Positions 17,015 to 27,142 of a DNA stretch of 64,000 bases are shown here, in pieces. The stretch is from assembly GCF_014698035.1 (NCBI RefSeq), contig NZ_JACJSF010000010.1:1-64000 (forward strand). The letters run 5' to 3'. A program made the position numbers and the translations under genes. Origin of the DNA: Desmonostoc muscorum FACHB-395 (GTDB lineage: Bacteria > Cyanobacteriota > Cyanobacteriia > Cyanobacteriales > Nostocaceae). Each line of letters starts with the position of its first letter. The stretch's first letter is position 1. The notes under the pieces were generated by a model. The model worked only from the letters and a program-made list of their open reading frames with translations, did no database searches and was not told where the DNA came from.

Positions 17015-18145
17015 ATGCAATACCGACGCTTTGGGAAAACGAATCTGCACCTCTCGGTTTTCTCTCTAGGAACAATGCGCTACCTGGCTTCTTTTGAAAA
17101 TGCTCAACAGACTATCGAACAAGCCTTAGCGCTAGGAATTAATCATCTAGAAACCGCCAGAGGTTACGGCAAAAGCGAGGAGTATCTTGGTAGGGCATTA
17201 AAAGCTGGGTTATCAGTACCCCGAACGAAGCTTTACATCACTACCAAAATCTCAGCCACAGCAGATGCTGACACCATGCGTCGGTGCATCGACGAATCCT
17301 TAGAACGATTACAGCTAGATTATTTAGATTGCTTAGGGGTTCATGGTCTGAACACTTGGCAACATTTGGAGTGGGTGCAAGCCAAAAATAGCTGTATGCA
17401 AGCTGTAGAAGAAGCTGTTGCTGATGGTCGAGTGCGACACGTGGGTTTTTCCAGCCACGGGTCATTAGAGCTAATTGAGGCAGCTATCGGAACAGATTTT
17501 TTTGAGTTTGTCAATCTGCATTATTACTATTTTTTTCAACGGCACGCACCAGCAATTCAACTAGCTGCCGAAAAAGATATGGGCATTTTCATTATTTCCC
17601 CTGCTGACAAAGGGGGAAAGCTGTATACGCCACCCCAAACCCTAAAAGATTTGTGTCAGCCGTATTCCCCCTTAGAACTAAGCTATCGTTTTTTACTTGC
17701 TGATAACCGTATTAATACTTTAAGTATAGGGCCAGCCAACCCAGATGAATTAATAGAACCTTTGCAAGTTGCTGACCATAATGGAGAGCTAAAATCAGCA
17801 GAAATTTCTGCTTTTCAGAGGTTAGAAAATCACCGAAAATTTGCTTTGGGAACTGATAAATGTAGCCAATGTTATGCTTGTTTGCCTTGTCCAGAAAATA
17901 TCAATATTCCAGAGATATTGCGGTTACGTAATCTGGCAGTGGCATACGACATGAAAGACTATGGACAATATCGTTACGGAATGTTTGAAAATGCTGGTCA
18001 CTGGTTCCCTGGAATGAAAGGCGATCGCTGTACAGAATGCGGAGACTGTTTACCTCGGTGTCCAGAAAAGTTAGATATTCCAGCATTATTGGAAGATACT
18101 CACCAAAAATTAAATGGGAAAGCAGGTCGGAGGTTGTGGGGATAA
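17015..18145 (+). CDS. Aldo/keto reductase with C-terminal ferredoxin domain
   Basis: A 376-residue fusion. Residues 1-260 form an aldo/keto reductase barrel, with the tetrad positions at E46 (in LETARGYG, where most family members have Asp), Y51, K78 and H110 (LGVHGLN). Residues 283-292 (CSQCYACLPC) and 339-349 (CTECGDCLPRC) supply eight cysteines for two [4Fe-4S] clusters. Such AKR-ferredoxin fusions are widespread in cyanobacteria and archaea, with unknown substrate; they presumably link NADPH or ferredoxin to carbonyl reduction. The start follows a heptamer array directly. It is monocistronic as far as can be seen. Confidence 0.9.
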   Translation: MQYRRFGKTNLHLSVFSLGTMRYLASFENAQQTIEQALALGINHLETARGYGKSEEYLGRALKAGLSVPRTKLYITTKISATADADTMRRCIDESLERLQLDYLDCLGVHGLNTWQHLEWVQAKNSCMQAVEEAVADGRVRHVGFSSHGSLELIEAAIGTDFFEFVNLHYYYFFQRHAPAIQLAAEKDMGIFIISPADKGGKLYTPPQTLKDLCQPYSPLELSYRFLLADNRINTLSIGPANPDELIEPLQVADHNGELKSAEISAFQRLENHRKFALGTDKCSQCYACLPCPENINIPEILRLRNLAVAYDMKDYGQYRYGMFENAGHWFPGMKGDRCTECGDCLPRCPEKLDIPALLEDTHQKLNGKAGRRLWG

Positions 18146-18355
18146 AAATGTAAGCATGAGAGTCACCACTTAGTCGCACACCCGTGATTCTGGCTCCTGA
18201 GTTCTAACTTCTTTTTTGGTAAAATTAATAAAGATTAAATAAAGTCAGGAAGATCCGCCCAAGCTGGGGTATCTTGTCCAAAAAAAGATGAAAATTAAAA
18301 AAAAAGAAATATCCTACGCCAATCCCTGACGGTTTTCCGCTACAGTGGACGGGCT

Positions 18356-20119
18356 GTGAACTTGGTATGGACTACTAGCCGAACGCTTACCATTCTTCTG
18401 GCGAGTTTAACTTTAGTAGCTGGTCTTTTACCGGCGGCGATATCCTACATCAGTAAATTAATCGTTGATGCAGTGGTATTTGCCTCTCAAGTTAATTCAC
18501 AAAACAATGGCTTTGTCAATATTTATCCTTCCCTATTTTATGTAGGATTAGAAGCGATCGCTGTAATTCTACTAGCAGGTAGTCAACGGGGAATCCTCAT
18601 TTGCCAGTCTTTATTACGGGCGCTAATGGGTCAGCGAGTGAATGTACTCATCTTAGAAAAGGCGCTGACACTGGATCTTAGGCAGTTTGAAGACTCAGAA
18701 TTTTATGACAAATTGACCAATGCCCGGCGAGAAGCATCAGTTCGTCCGCTTTCGTTAGTAAACCGCACCTTTGGGTTGGTGCAAAATGCTCTTTCCCTGA
18801 TTACCTACGGTATTTTACTAGTAAATTTCTCAGTTTGGGCGGTGGTGGTGCTGATTTTGGCAGCGATGCCTGTATTTATTGCCGAAACTAAGTTTGCTGG
18901 AGAAGGCTTTCGTCTATTTAGTTGGCGGGCGGCAGAAACTCGTCAACAGCACTACTTAGAAAATCTGCTAGCAAGAGAAGATTTTGTCACAGAAGTCAAA
19001 CTCTACCAGTTGGGAGAGATGCTGCTAGGGCGTTACCGCAACCTATTCGATCAACTCTATGGCGAAGACCGCGATTTGACTCTGCGACGAGGATTGTGGG
19101 GCTATCTCCTGGGTTTAGTTAGTACTGGTGCTTTTTACCTAGCTTATGCTTGGATTGTACTGGAAACAGTGCGAGGTAAGATTTCCTTGGGAGATATGAC
19201 AATGTATCTCACCGTTTTTCGCCAAGGGCAATCTACTTTCTCCAATGCCCTCACTTCTATTGGAGGGATGTATGAAGACAACCTATATTTATCAAATCTC
19301 TACGATTTCCTTGAAGAGAAAGTACCACAGTCTTGGGGTAAGGCAACTATTGGTTTAAATCCTCAAGATGGTATCCGTTTTGAAAACGTATCATTTACTT
19401 ATCCGGGAAGTTCTAAACCAGCCTTGATAAACATTTCGCTACACTTGAAACCCAAAGAAAAACTGGCAATTGTGGGTGAAAACGGTTCCGGTAAGACTAC
19501 TTTAATCAAACTACTTACCCGACTCTACACCCCAGATTCTGGACGAATTTTCCTAGATGGCTTGGACTTGCAGGAATGGGATGTGGATGTATTGCGTCGT
19601 CGTATTGGTGTGATTTTCCAGAACTTTGTCCGCTATCAGTTCACTGTGGGCGAGAATATCGGCGTGGGTGATGTAGAACATCTCGAAAATAAAAACCGTT
19701 GGCAAACTGCTGCTGAAAAAGGCATGGCCCAATCTTTTATTGACCAATTACCCCAAAGCTTCCAGACTCAACTTGGTCGTTGGTTTAAAGGAGGACAGGA
19801 ACTTTCTGGGGGACAGTGGCAGAAAATTGCCTTATCTCGTGCTTTTATGCGATCGCAAGCAGATATCTTAGTATTGGATGAACCAACCTCGGCAATAGAT
19901 GCACAAGCTGAGTTTGAGATTTTCAATCATTTTCGCGCTATTACTCAAAATCAGATGGTACTTTTGATTTCCCATCGCTTCTCTACAGTCCGAATGGCTG
20001 ACAAAATCGTAGTTATAGAAAACGGCGAAGTTATAGAACAGGGAACTCACGAAGAATTATTACAGCTAAAAGGGCGTTATGCCAAGTTGTTTCTGTTACA
20101 AGCGGCTGGTTATCAGTAA
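18356..20119 (+). CDS. ABC transporter, fused permease and ATPase (exporter type)
   Basis: A 587-residue half-transporter of the ABCB/exporter class. The N-terminal domain has five to six membrane helices (about residues 10-32, 60-75, 143-180 and 247-275). The ATPase domain carries Walker A GENGSGKT (374-381), Q-loop IFQNFV, signature LSGGQ (483-487), Walker B ILVLDEP (504-510) and the H-loop LISHRFS (about 536). It would act as a homodimer exporting lipid, peptide or drug; the cargo is not predictable. The start is a GTG at 18356; no earlier in-frame start fits. A stretch of A's (about 18285-18307) precedes it. Confidence 0.9.
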   Translation: MNLVWTTSRTLTILLASLTLVAGLLPAAISYISKLIVDAVVFASQVNSQNNGFVNIYPSLFYVGLEAIAVILLAGSQRGILICQSLLRALMGQRVNVLILEKALTLDLRQFEDSEFYDKLTNARREASVRPLSLVNRTFGLVQNALSLITYGILLVNFSVWAVVVLILAAMPVFIAETKFAGEGFRLFSWRAAETRQQHYLENLLAREDFVTEVKLYQLGEMLLGRYRNLFDQLYGEDRDLTLRRGLWGYLLGLVSTGAFYLAYAWIVLETVRGKISLGDMTMYLTVFRQGQSTFSNALTSIGGMYEDNLYLSNLYDFLEEKVPQSWGKATIGLNPQDGIRFENVSFTYPGSSKPALINISLHLKPKEKLAIVGENGSGKTTLIKLLTRLYTPDSGRIFLDGLDLQEWDVDVLRRRIGVIFQNFVRYQFTVGENIGVGDVEHLENKNRWQTAAEKGMAQSFIDQLPQSFQTQLGRWFKGGQELSGGQWQKIALSRAFMRSQADILVLDEPTSAIDAQAEFEIFNHFRAITQNQMVLLISHRFSTVRMADKIVVIENGEVIEQGTHEELLQLKGRYAKLFLLQAAGYQ

Positions 20120-20392
20120 ATCGCTAAAACCACAGTATAGTAAGCATTTCAGATTTACGGATAATTCTAATAGCGATTTGTAATCATAGCTTTTCTTCAT
20201 CAAACGAGTTACATCATAGCCTCCTCCTCCCTTGGGAGTTGGGGGTTCTTTTACCTCATTCAACTGAAAACCGCGATATAAAGAAAACCAGACTTTATTA
20301 AACGCTGCCACAAATATCACAATTTTGGAAAATAATAAAGTAAGTCGAGTATCACAAGACTCACTTGATGTCCTCATTTCTTCTAGGAAAAT

Positions 20393-23300
20393 ATGACTCA
20401 TTCTTTCCTTGAACGCCTGCGTAGTCCAGATAGCCCAGTCCTCGTCTTCGACGGGGCGATGGGAACCAACCTGCAAACCCAAAACCTGACTGCTGAAGAC
20501 TTCGGCGGCCCACAGTATGAAGGTTGTAACGAATACTTAGTCCACACCAAACCCGAAGCAGTCGCTAAGGTTCACCGCGACTTTCTTGCTGCTGGTGCTG
20601 ATGTCATTGAAACCGATACCTTTGGTAGTACGTCCTTGGTGCTGGCAGAATATGACTTGGCAGACCAAGCGTATTACCTCAGCAAGACAGCCGCAGAATT
20701 AGCCAAGCGTGTGGCTGCGGAATTTTCCACGCCAGAAAAACCCCGGTTTGTGGCAGGTTCCATCGGCCCGACAACTAAACTTCCTACCTTGGGACATATT
20801 GACTTTGACACCATGAAAGCTACTTTTGCTGAACAAGCAGAGGCGCTGTGGGATGGTGGTGTCGATTTATTTCTGGTGGAAACCTGCCAAGATGTGCTGC
20901 AAATTAAGGCGGCGCTGAATGGAATTGAAGAAGTGTTTACCAAAAAAGGCGATCGCCGTCCGTTGATGGTTTCTGTAACAATGGAAAGCATGGGCACAAT
21001 GTTGGTTGGTTCAGAAATCAGCGCTGTGCTGACAATTCTAGAACCTTACCCAATTGATATTCTTGGTTTAAACTGCGCGACTGGCCCAGACTTGATGAAA
21101 CCACACATCAAGTATCTGTCAGAACATTCACCTTTCATCGTTTCCTGTATTCCCAACGCGGGTTTACCCGAAAACGTCGGCGGTCAAGCGCACTACCGCC
21201 TGACACCGTTAGAATTACGGTTGTCGTTAATGCATTTTGTTGAAGATTTGGGTGTCCAAGTGATCGGGGGTTGCTGTGGGACGCGTCCAGAACACATTCA
21301 ACAATTGGCCGAACTTGCTAAAGACCTGAAGCCAAAAGTTAGACAACCAAGTTTAGAACCAGCAGCAGCATCAATTTACACCACTCAGCCCTACGATCAA
21401 GATAATTCCTTCTTGATTGTTGGCGAACGTCTCAACGCCAGTGGTTCCAAGAAGTGCCGCGATTTGCTAAATGCCGAAGATTGGGATGGACTCGTTTCAA
21501 TGGCGAGGGCGCAAGTCAAAGAAGGCGCACACATCCTCGATGTCAACGTCGATTATGTGGGACGCGACGGCGTGCGCGATATGCACGAATTAGTTTCACG
21601 CATTGTCAATAACGTGACATTGCCTTTAATGCTTGACTCTACCGAATGGGAAAAGATGGAGGCGGGTTTAAAGGTTGCAGGTGGTAAGTGTTTGCTGAAT
21701 TCCACCAACTACGAAGATGGAGAACCGCGCTTTTTAAAAGTGTTGGAGTTGGCGAAGAAATACGGTGCTGGTATAGTCATTGGTACTATCGATGAAGATG
21801 GGATGGCACGAACAGCAGACAAAAAGTTTGCGATCGCACAACGCGCATACCGTCAAGCTGTAGAATATGGTATACCACCCACAGAAATATTCTTTGATAC
21901 CCTAGCGTTACCCATTTCCACCGGGATTGAAGAAGACCGAGAAAACGGTAAAGCTACCATTGAATCCATCCGACGCATTCGTGAAGGATTGCCTGGATGT
22001 CATGTGATTTTGGGTGTTTCCAATATTTCCTTTGGTTTGAATCCAGCGTCGCGGATGGTGTTGAACTCGGTGTTTTTGCACGAAGCGACGACGGCGGGAA
22101 TGGATGCAGCTATTGTCAGTGCTAACAAAATTTTACCGTTATCGAAGATTGAGGAACGCCATCAAGAAATTTGTCGCCAATTGATTTATGATGAGCGGAA
22201 ATTTGAGGGTAACGTCTGCGTTTACGATCCCTTGGGAGAGCTTACCACAGCGTTTGCCGGGGTGACAACTAAGCGCGATCGCTCCTTAGATGAAAGTCTC
22301 CCCATCCCCGAACGCCTCACACGCCACATCATCGACGGCGAACGCATTGGCTTAGAAGAACATCTGAAAAAAGCCTTAGAAGAACATCCCCCCTTAGAAA
22401 TTATCAACACCTTCTTGCTAGATGGCATGAAAGTTGTCGGGGAATTGTTCGGTTCAGGACAAATGCAGCTACCCTTCGTTTTGCAATCAGCAGAAACCAT
22501 GAAAGCGGCGGTGGCGTTTCTAGAACCCTTCATGGAAAAATCAGAATCAGGCAACAATGCCAAGGGAACCTTTATCATTGCCACAGTCAAAGGCGATGTC
22601 CACGACATTGGTAAAAACTTGGTGGATATCATCTTGTCTAACAACGGCTACAAGGTGATTAACCTGGGAATTAAACAACCAGTAGAAAACATCATCAACG
22701 CTTACGAACAGCACAAAGCTGATTGTATTGCGATGAGTGGTTTACTTGTGAAATCCACCGCCTTTATGAAAGAGAACTTGGAGGTATTCAACGAAAAGGG
22801 AATTAGTGTCCCCGTAATTTTAGGAGGTGCGGCGCTGACTCCCAAATTTGTGTATGAAGATTGCCAAAAGGCTTATAAAGGTAAAGTTGTTTATGGCAAA
22901 GATGCCTTTTCTGACTTGCACTTCATGGATAAATTAATGCCAGCAAAAGCTACTGGTAACTGGGAAGATTTGCAAGGATTTTTAAATGAAGTCGAAACTG
23001 CTGAAGTTTCGACAAATGGTCACAAAGAACCAAAAGCTAAGACTGCTGAAGAAACATCTGCTGAACCAAAAGTAGTAGATACGAGACGTTCTGATGCTGT
23101 AGCGATAGATATTGAACGTCCGACACCGCCTTTTTGGGGAACACAGTTATTGCAGCCTAGTGATATTCCCATTGAAGAAATATTCTGGCACTTAGATTTA
23201 CAAGCTTTAGTTGCTGGACAATGGCAATTCCGCAAACCAAAGGAACAATCTAAGGAAGAATATCAGGCTTTCTTAGCTGAAAAAGTCTACCCAATTTTAG

Positions 23301-23911
23301 AAACTTGGAAACAGCGAATTATTGAAGAAAACCTGCTGCATCCCCAAGTTATTTACGGGTATTTCCCTTGTCAATCTGAGGGGAATTCTCTACACGTATG
23401 GAATCAATCACAGCAGGTTGTAACTTTTGAGTTTCCTAGACAAAAATCATTAAGGCGGCTGTGCATAGCAGATTTCTTTGCACCAAAGGAATCGGGAATT
23501 ATTGATGTCTTCCCCATGCAAGCCGTGACTGTAGGGGAAATTGCCACAGAGTTTGCTCAAAAGCTATTTGCCGCCAATCAATACACCGATTATCTGTATT
23601 TCCACGGTATGGCGGTGCAGGTTGCGGAAGCTGTAGCTGAGTGGACACATGCCAGAATCCGCCGAGAGTTAGGTTTTACTGCTGAAGAACCCGACAATAT
23701 CCGGGACATATTGGCACAACGCTATCGTGGCTCACGGTATAGTTTTGGTTATCCAGCTTGCCCGAATATCCAAGACCAATACAAGCAACTGGAATTATTG
23801 CAGACTGACAGAATTAAATTGTATATGGATGAAAGTGAACAACTTTATCCAGAACAGTCTACCACTGCAATTATTACTTACCACCCAGTAGCAAAATACT
23901 TTAGCGCTTAA
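20393..23911 (+). CDS. metH: MetH, cobalamin-dependent methionine synthase
   Basis: Transfers the methyl group of 5-methyltetrahydrofolate to homocysteine through methylcobalamin, giving methionine. It has 1172 residues with all modules in order: a homocysteine-binding domain with zinc cysteines in [10 protein letters not shown] (G292-C294-C295), a pterin-binding domain ([12 protein letters not shown] onward), a cobalamin cap, and the B12-binding domain with GDVHDIG (D735-H737-G740; H737 is the cobalt ligand). A Lys/Glu-rich linker (about 865-905) then leads to the AdoMet activation domain ([32 protein letters not shown]). The start ATG is at 20393. No cobalamin riboswitch was recognised in the 273-bp leader. 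Confidence 0.97.
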   Translation: MTHSFLERLRSPDSPVLVFDGAMGTNLQTQNLTAEDFGGPQYEGCNEYLVHTKPEAVAKVHRDFLAAGADVIETDTFGSTSLVLAEYDLADQAYYLSKTAAELAKRVAAEFSTPEKPRFVAGSIGPTTKLPTLGHIDFDTMKATFAEQAEALWDGGVDLFLVETCQDVLQIKAALNGIEEVFTKKGDRRPLMVSVTMESMGTMLVGSEISAVLTILEPYPIDILGLNCATGPDLMKPHIKYLSEHSPFIVSCIPNAGLPENVGGQAHYRLTPLELRLSLMHFVEDLGVQVIGGCCGTRPEHIQQLAELAKDLKPKVRQPSLEPAAASIYTTQPYDQDNSFLIVGERLNASGSKKCRDLLNAEDWDGLVSMARAQVKEGAHILDVNVDYVGRDGVRDMHELVSRIVNNVTLPLMLDSTEWEKMEAGLKVAGGKCLLNSTNYEDGEPRFLKVLELAKKYGAGIVIGTIDEDGMARTADKKFAIAQRAYRQAVEYGIPPTEIFFDTLALPISTGIEEDRENGKATIESIRRIREGLPGCHVILGVSNISFGLNPASRMVLNSVFLHEATTAGMDAAIVSANKILPLSKIEERHQEICRQLIYDERKFEGNVCVYDPLGELTTAFAGVTTKRDRSLDESLPIPERLTRHIIDGERIGLEEHLKKALEEHPPLEIINTFLLDGMKVVGELFGSGQMQLPFVLQSAETMKAAVAFLEPFMEKSESGNNAKGTFIIATVKGDVHDIGKNLVDIILSNNGYKVINLGIKQPVENIINAYEQHKADCIAMSGLLVKSTAFMKENLEVFNEKGISVPVILGGAALTPKFVYEDCQKAYKGKVVYGKDAFSDLHFMDKLMPAKATGNWEDLQGFLNEVETAEVSTNGHKEPKAKTAEETSAEPKVVDTRRSDAVAIDIERPTPPFWGTQLLQPSDIPIEEIFWHLDLQALVAGQWQFRKPKEQSKEEYQAFLAEKVYPILETWKQRIIEENLLHPQVIYGYFPCQSEGNSLHVWNQSQQVVTFEFPRQKSLRRLCIADFFAPKESGIIDVFPMQAVTVGEIATEFAQKLFAANQYTDYLYFHGMAVQVAEAVAEWTHARIRRELGFTAEEPDNIRDILAQRYRGSRYSFGYPACPNIQDQYKQLELLQTDRIKLYMDESEQLYPEQSTTAIITYHPVAKYFSA

Positions 23912-23927
23912 TCCATATCGCCTCCCC

Positions 23928-23946
23928 CTCTCCTTAATAAGGAGAG
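23928..23946 (+). terminator. Hairpin just downstream of metH
   Basis: Perfect 9-bp inverted repeat CTCTCCTTA/TAAGGAGAG with one base between the arms, 17 bases after the metH stop. It has no T-run, so it may be a dispersed CCCTCTCC repeat rather than an intrinsic terminator; 3' end stabilisation is possible. Confidence 0.4.
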
Positions 23947-24091
23947 CAGGGTGGTTTCATACAAAGAAAGAAAAAACCTTTTGGACTTGATTGGCTAAAG
24001 CACGTTGAGCTTGAGGGATAGTGCGAAAACCGATAAATCTGGCAAGAGTGATGAAAAAATTATGTGGATTTTTGGTACTGATTTTAAACCT

Positions 24092-24119
24092 GTAAAGACG
24101 CGAAATTTCGCGTCTTTAC
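24092..24119. repeat. 28-bp perfect palindrome of the AAGACGCGA family
   Basis: Every base of 24092-24119 pairs: GTAAAGACGCGAAA faces TTTCGCGTCTTTAC. The right flank ends CTTAACTGAACGGTATTG, similar to the tail of the element at 11765-11846, so the two are relatives. The 350-bp spacer between metH and the next gene otherwise holds no gene. Confidence 0.7.
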
Positions 24120-24261
24120 CAAGGTTTTTGGGCTTAACTGAACGGTATTGAGGTGAGAATGGGCGATCTAGTTTGTATTGGAGTACAGATATTACTGGGT
24201 AATTCACAATACAGCGAATAAAATAGCAAGAGCAGATTTCCTGTCCTGGAGATTCCTCCCG

Positions 24262-25638
24262 ATGAAAGTAATCCAAGCTCTTGCTCGTTATTTTCCAGAT
24301 AAATGCGGTGGTATTCAAGTAAACCTCAACGATTTACTGCCAGAATTGCGATCGCTCTTAGCATTGGCGGAGCCTACGCATGATATTGACATCCAGATAG
24401 CAGCAGCTAGTAACGGTTCCCAAAAAGAAGAGACTTATAAATATAACGACGTAGAAGTTTATCGATATCCTGTATTTCCTGCGCCCAAAACAGAACCGAA
24501 TCATGGACAATTCCCGCATGGGAAATTTGAATATTTCGCTAATTGGTTAACCAACCAAAAAGCAGATATATATCATCAGCACCATTGGGAAGTATATTGT
24601 GGGTTGCCTCATTTGCGATTAGCTAAAGAATTAGGCATGGCAACAGTATTGACAGTACACTATGCTCTACCCGTTTGCCAGCGAATTACTTTGATGTTCA
24701 ATGGACAGAAAGTTTGTGATGGCAAAATTGATGTGGTGCGGTGTTCTCAGTGTGCTGATACTTTGAGCAAAAAGCTACCTGCTGCAATGGTCAATAGTTT
24801 GAGCCATTTGCCCTTGGATCTCCTTAGTCGCCTACCAATGCCTGTAAGTGCATATCTTCCAGCCTCAGTAGACGATGGCAATCTGGGAAGGTTTGTACGT
24901 CCTTTTGTCGTGCCTGGCTATGTTGCTGCACGCCAAAAAAGTTTGCTCAAAATGGCAAAATATGCTGACCGTATTGTGACAGTGTGTGATTGGCTTTATA
25001 AAGCTCTACTCATCAACGGCATACCAGAAGAGAAACTCATTCTCTCTCGACATGGAATTTCTTATACAGCACAAGAAAAATTACCACAGACAAAACAGCA
25101 GTCAGACCCTTTAAAAGTAATTTTTTTAGGACGCTGGGATATATATAAGGGTATCGAGATTTTAGTACAGGCAGTTAAAGATTTACCGCCTCTTGTCAAA
25201 ATTGAGTTGGCCATTTATGGAATAACACAGGATGAACGATATCGCCAACAAATCTTTAATTTGATAGCAAACGATCCTCGGATTCGTGTGAATAAACAAC
25301 TAACTAGAGAAGAACTCCCCCAAACTTTAGCTAACTATGACTTACTGGCTGTACCTTCCCAATGCCTAGAAACTGGGCCTTTAGTTGTATTAGAAGCCCA
25401 CTCCCTATCTGTACCTGTTATTGGCTCTAACTTGGGGGGTATTGCTGAACTTGTTAGACATGGCATTGATGGTTGGTTAGTGACTGCTAACGATACTAAG
25501 GCTTGGACTCAAGCTTTTGAGCGATTAGCAACAGATACTAATTTACTTAATAAATTACGCCAAGGTATTAAACCTGTTCGCACAGTAAATATGCAGGCAG
25601 CAGAAATAGCCGCCATATATAAAAACCTACAACGGTAG
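24262..25638 (+). CDS. Glycosyltransferase family 4 protein
   Basis: A 458-residue GT-B enzyme. The N-terminal domain starts MKVIQALARYFPDKCGGIQV, with the glycine-rich loop of GT4. The C-terminal domain contains PLKVIFLGRWDIYKGIEIL and the acidic nucleotide-sugar site CLETGPLVVLEAHSLSVPVI. A cysteine-containing insert (CQRITLMFNGQKVCDGKIDV, then CSQCAD) in the acceptor half resembles those of capsule glycosyltransferases. The ATG at 24262 is preceded by a GGAG and preferred to an upstream in-frame start at 24178. The PIG-L deacetylase gene follows after 68 bases, suggesting a two-gene unit that adds and trims an N-acetylated sugar, which is inference. Confidence 0.85.
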   Translation: MKVIQALARYFPDKCGGIQVNLNDLLPELRSLLALAEPTHDIDIQIAAASNGSQKEETYKYNDVEVYRYPVFPAPKTEPNHGQFPHGKFEYFANWLTNQKADIYHQHHWEVYCGLPHLRLAKELGMATVLTVHYALPVCQRITLMFNGQKVCDGKIDVVRCSQCADTLSKKLPAAMVNSLSHLPLDLLSRLPMPVSAYLPASVDDGNLGRFVRPFVVPGYVAARQKSLLKMAKYADRIVTVCDWLYKALLINGIPEEKLILSRHGISYTAQEKLPQTKQQSDPLKVIFLGRWDIYKGIEILVQAVKDLPPLVKIELAIYGITQDERYRQQIFNLIANDPRIRVNKQLTREELPQTLANYDLLAVPSQCLETGPLVVLEAHSLSVPVIGSNLGGIAELVRHGIDGWLVTANDTKAWTQAFERLATDTNLLNKLRQGIKPVRTVNMQAAEIAAIYKNLQR

Positions 25639-25706
25639 TTTCGTAGTTTCTCTTTCTGGGTAGATAAATCCGAATAAAATATAACTCACGAGTCAATATT
25701 GTAGAG

Positions 25707-26594
25707 ATGAATGAAACCGACATTCAGAGATGGGCTATAGGATTGAAGAGAATGCTGAACACCAAACATTTCCTTCATCGAGTACAAAACAAAATATGGC
25801 GACTATACAATCATAAATTGCCAGAATTTCTGAGTAGCATCCAGTTTCTTTGGCTATTGCATATTGGTAGTAAGCCAATGAAAGTTAATCAGAAATCTGC
25901 GATGATAATTGCACCGCATCAGGATGATGAAGTTTTGGGGTGTGGTGGTTTAATTAGACTCAAGCGAGAACAGAATGTGCCAGTCCAGATTGTTTTTGTC
26001 ACAGATGGAGCAGCAAGTCATGGCAAACATCCCAAGTTTCAATCTGGTGAAATAGTTCCAATTCGTAAGCAGGAAGCGCTTTGTGCTTTAAGCATCTTAG
26101 GCATAGACAAGAGCCAAATTTACTTTCTTGACAAACCAGATAGTCAGCTTCAATATCTAGATGCAAGCAAGCGCCAACAAACAATTGAACAACTTGCTCA
26201 ACTCTTAAAATCCTTCCAGCCTGGGGAGGTTTATGTGACTCACTGCCAAGACCGTATTAAAGACCATGAAGTAACTTATGAATTACTGCTAGCGGCGATT
26301 CAATACTCTGAAATTGAGGTTGACGTTTTACAGTACCCTATTTGGATTCTCTGGAAATCTTTACTCTTCCGTGACCTGAAACTAAGTGAATTAGCATCTG
26401 CTCACCGTATATCTATTCATTCTGTTCAAAGTAAGAAGATGGAGGCGCTTGAAGCCTACCGTTCTCAGTGTCTACCTATTGATGCTGAAACTGCTGCTGT
26501 ACTAAAGCCTGGTTTCCTGTGGCGATTTCTCGTACCGTATGAAATTTTTTTCAAGCCAACTTCTATATTGTCAAATCAATATTTTAATAGATAG
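25707..26594 (+). CDS. PIG-L (LmbE) family deacetylase
   Basis: A 295-residue zinc-dependent de-N-acetylase. The family signature appears as APHQDDEVLGCGGL (usually A-H-P-D-D-E), giving the H and D-D ligands. The third ligand is expected in VYVTHCQDRIKDHEVTYELL, where the histidine of H-x-D-H is present. These enzymes deacetylate N-acetylglucosamine-containing lipids, mycothiol precursors or antibiotics. The first 50 residues include a hydrophobic stretch (FLSSIQFLWLLHIG) that may tether the protein. Together with the GT4 gene before it, a role in modifying a surface glycan is plausible. Confidence 0.85.
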   Translation: MNETDIQRWAIGLKRMLNTKHFLHRVQNKIWRLYNHKLPEFLSSIQFLWLLHIGSKPMKVNQKSAMIIAPHQDDEVLGCGGLIRLKREQNVPVQIVFVTDGAASHGKHPKFQSGEIVPIRKQEALCALSILGIDKSQIYFLDKPDSQLQYLDASKRQQTIEQLAQLLKSFQPGEVYVTHCQDRIKDHEVTYELLLAAIQYSEIEVDVLQYPIWILWKSLLFRDLKLSELASAHRISIHSVQSKKMEALEAYRSQCLPIDAETAAVLKPGFLWRFLVPYEIFFKPTSILSNQYFNR

Positions 26595-27142
26595 TCTGTA
26601 CAAACGACAGTGTAATTCAGCTATGGACTATTAAACTTAATTACTGCGTATTTGCTTGAAATTAAGAATATTTACTCTGCTGGCCCCCCACTACAGCTAG
26701 ATTTTAAATTTTTCATATTATTTTGCCCATAACTGATATTTTTAGTTTAACAGGTGGGTACTATAACTTTAGTATGCTGGCAACATCTTCATAAAGCTAG
26801 CTTTGGATGAAATAGATTTCTACAAAGTTAGTTTAAATCATACTATTTCTCTATTAAAGAGAGCTTAATTGGTTTGTGAATGCAAGTTTTTCTCTAATAT
26901 AAGGATAAATTAAAGAATTTTTAAAAATTCAGTATTTTTCGGTATTAACCAAGAAATGAACCCATGATATAAATTTAATAAATCACATTTATTAATTTAC
27001 TACTGCATTTTTAATAATATTTAAAAATGCTGATTTTCATAAAAATCAAAAGTCTCACTTTTAATTGAAATCTACAAAATAGGCTGATTCACCTATAAAA
27101 TCAATATCTTCAAATCTGTAAAACATTGACGGGGAAGCTTTT
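26595..27142 (+). promoter_or_regulatory. 548-bp AT-rich leader upstream of hpsA
   Basis: No gene is visible. The stretch is very AT-rich and includes a perfect 16-bp palindrome GAATTTTTAAAAATTC (26915-26930) and an imperfect one around 27008-27027. It must contain the promoter of the hps operon, and a GGGGAAG ribosome-binding site lies at 27131-27137. In N. punctiforme, hps genes are switched on during hormogonium development through a cascade of alternative sigma factors; I could not identify the corresponding site with confidence. Confidence 0.5.

Noticed and set aside
20120..20392. Cobalamin or SAH riboswitch upstream of metH
   Set aside because: No B12-box-like motif or matching conserved stems were seen in the 273-bp leader; the GGGAGTTGGGGG part looks like a dispersed repeat.
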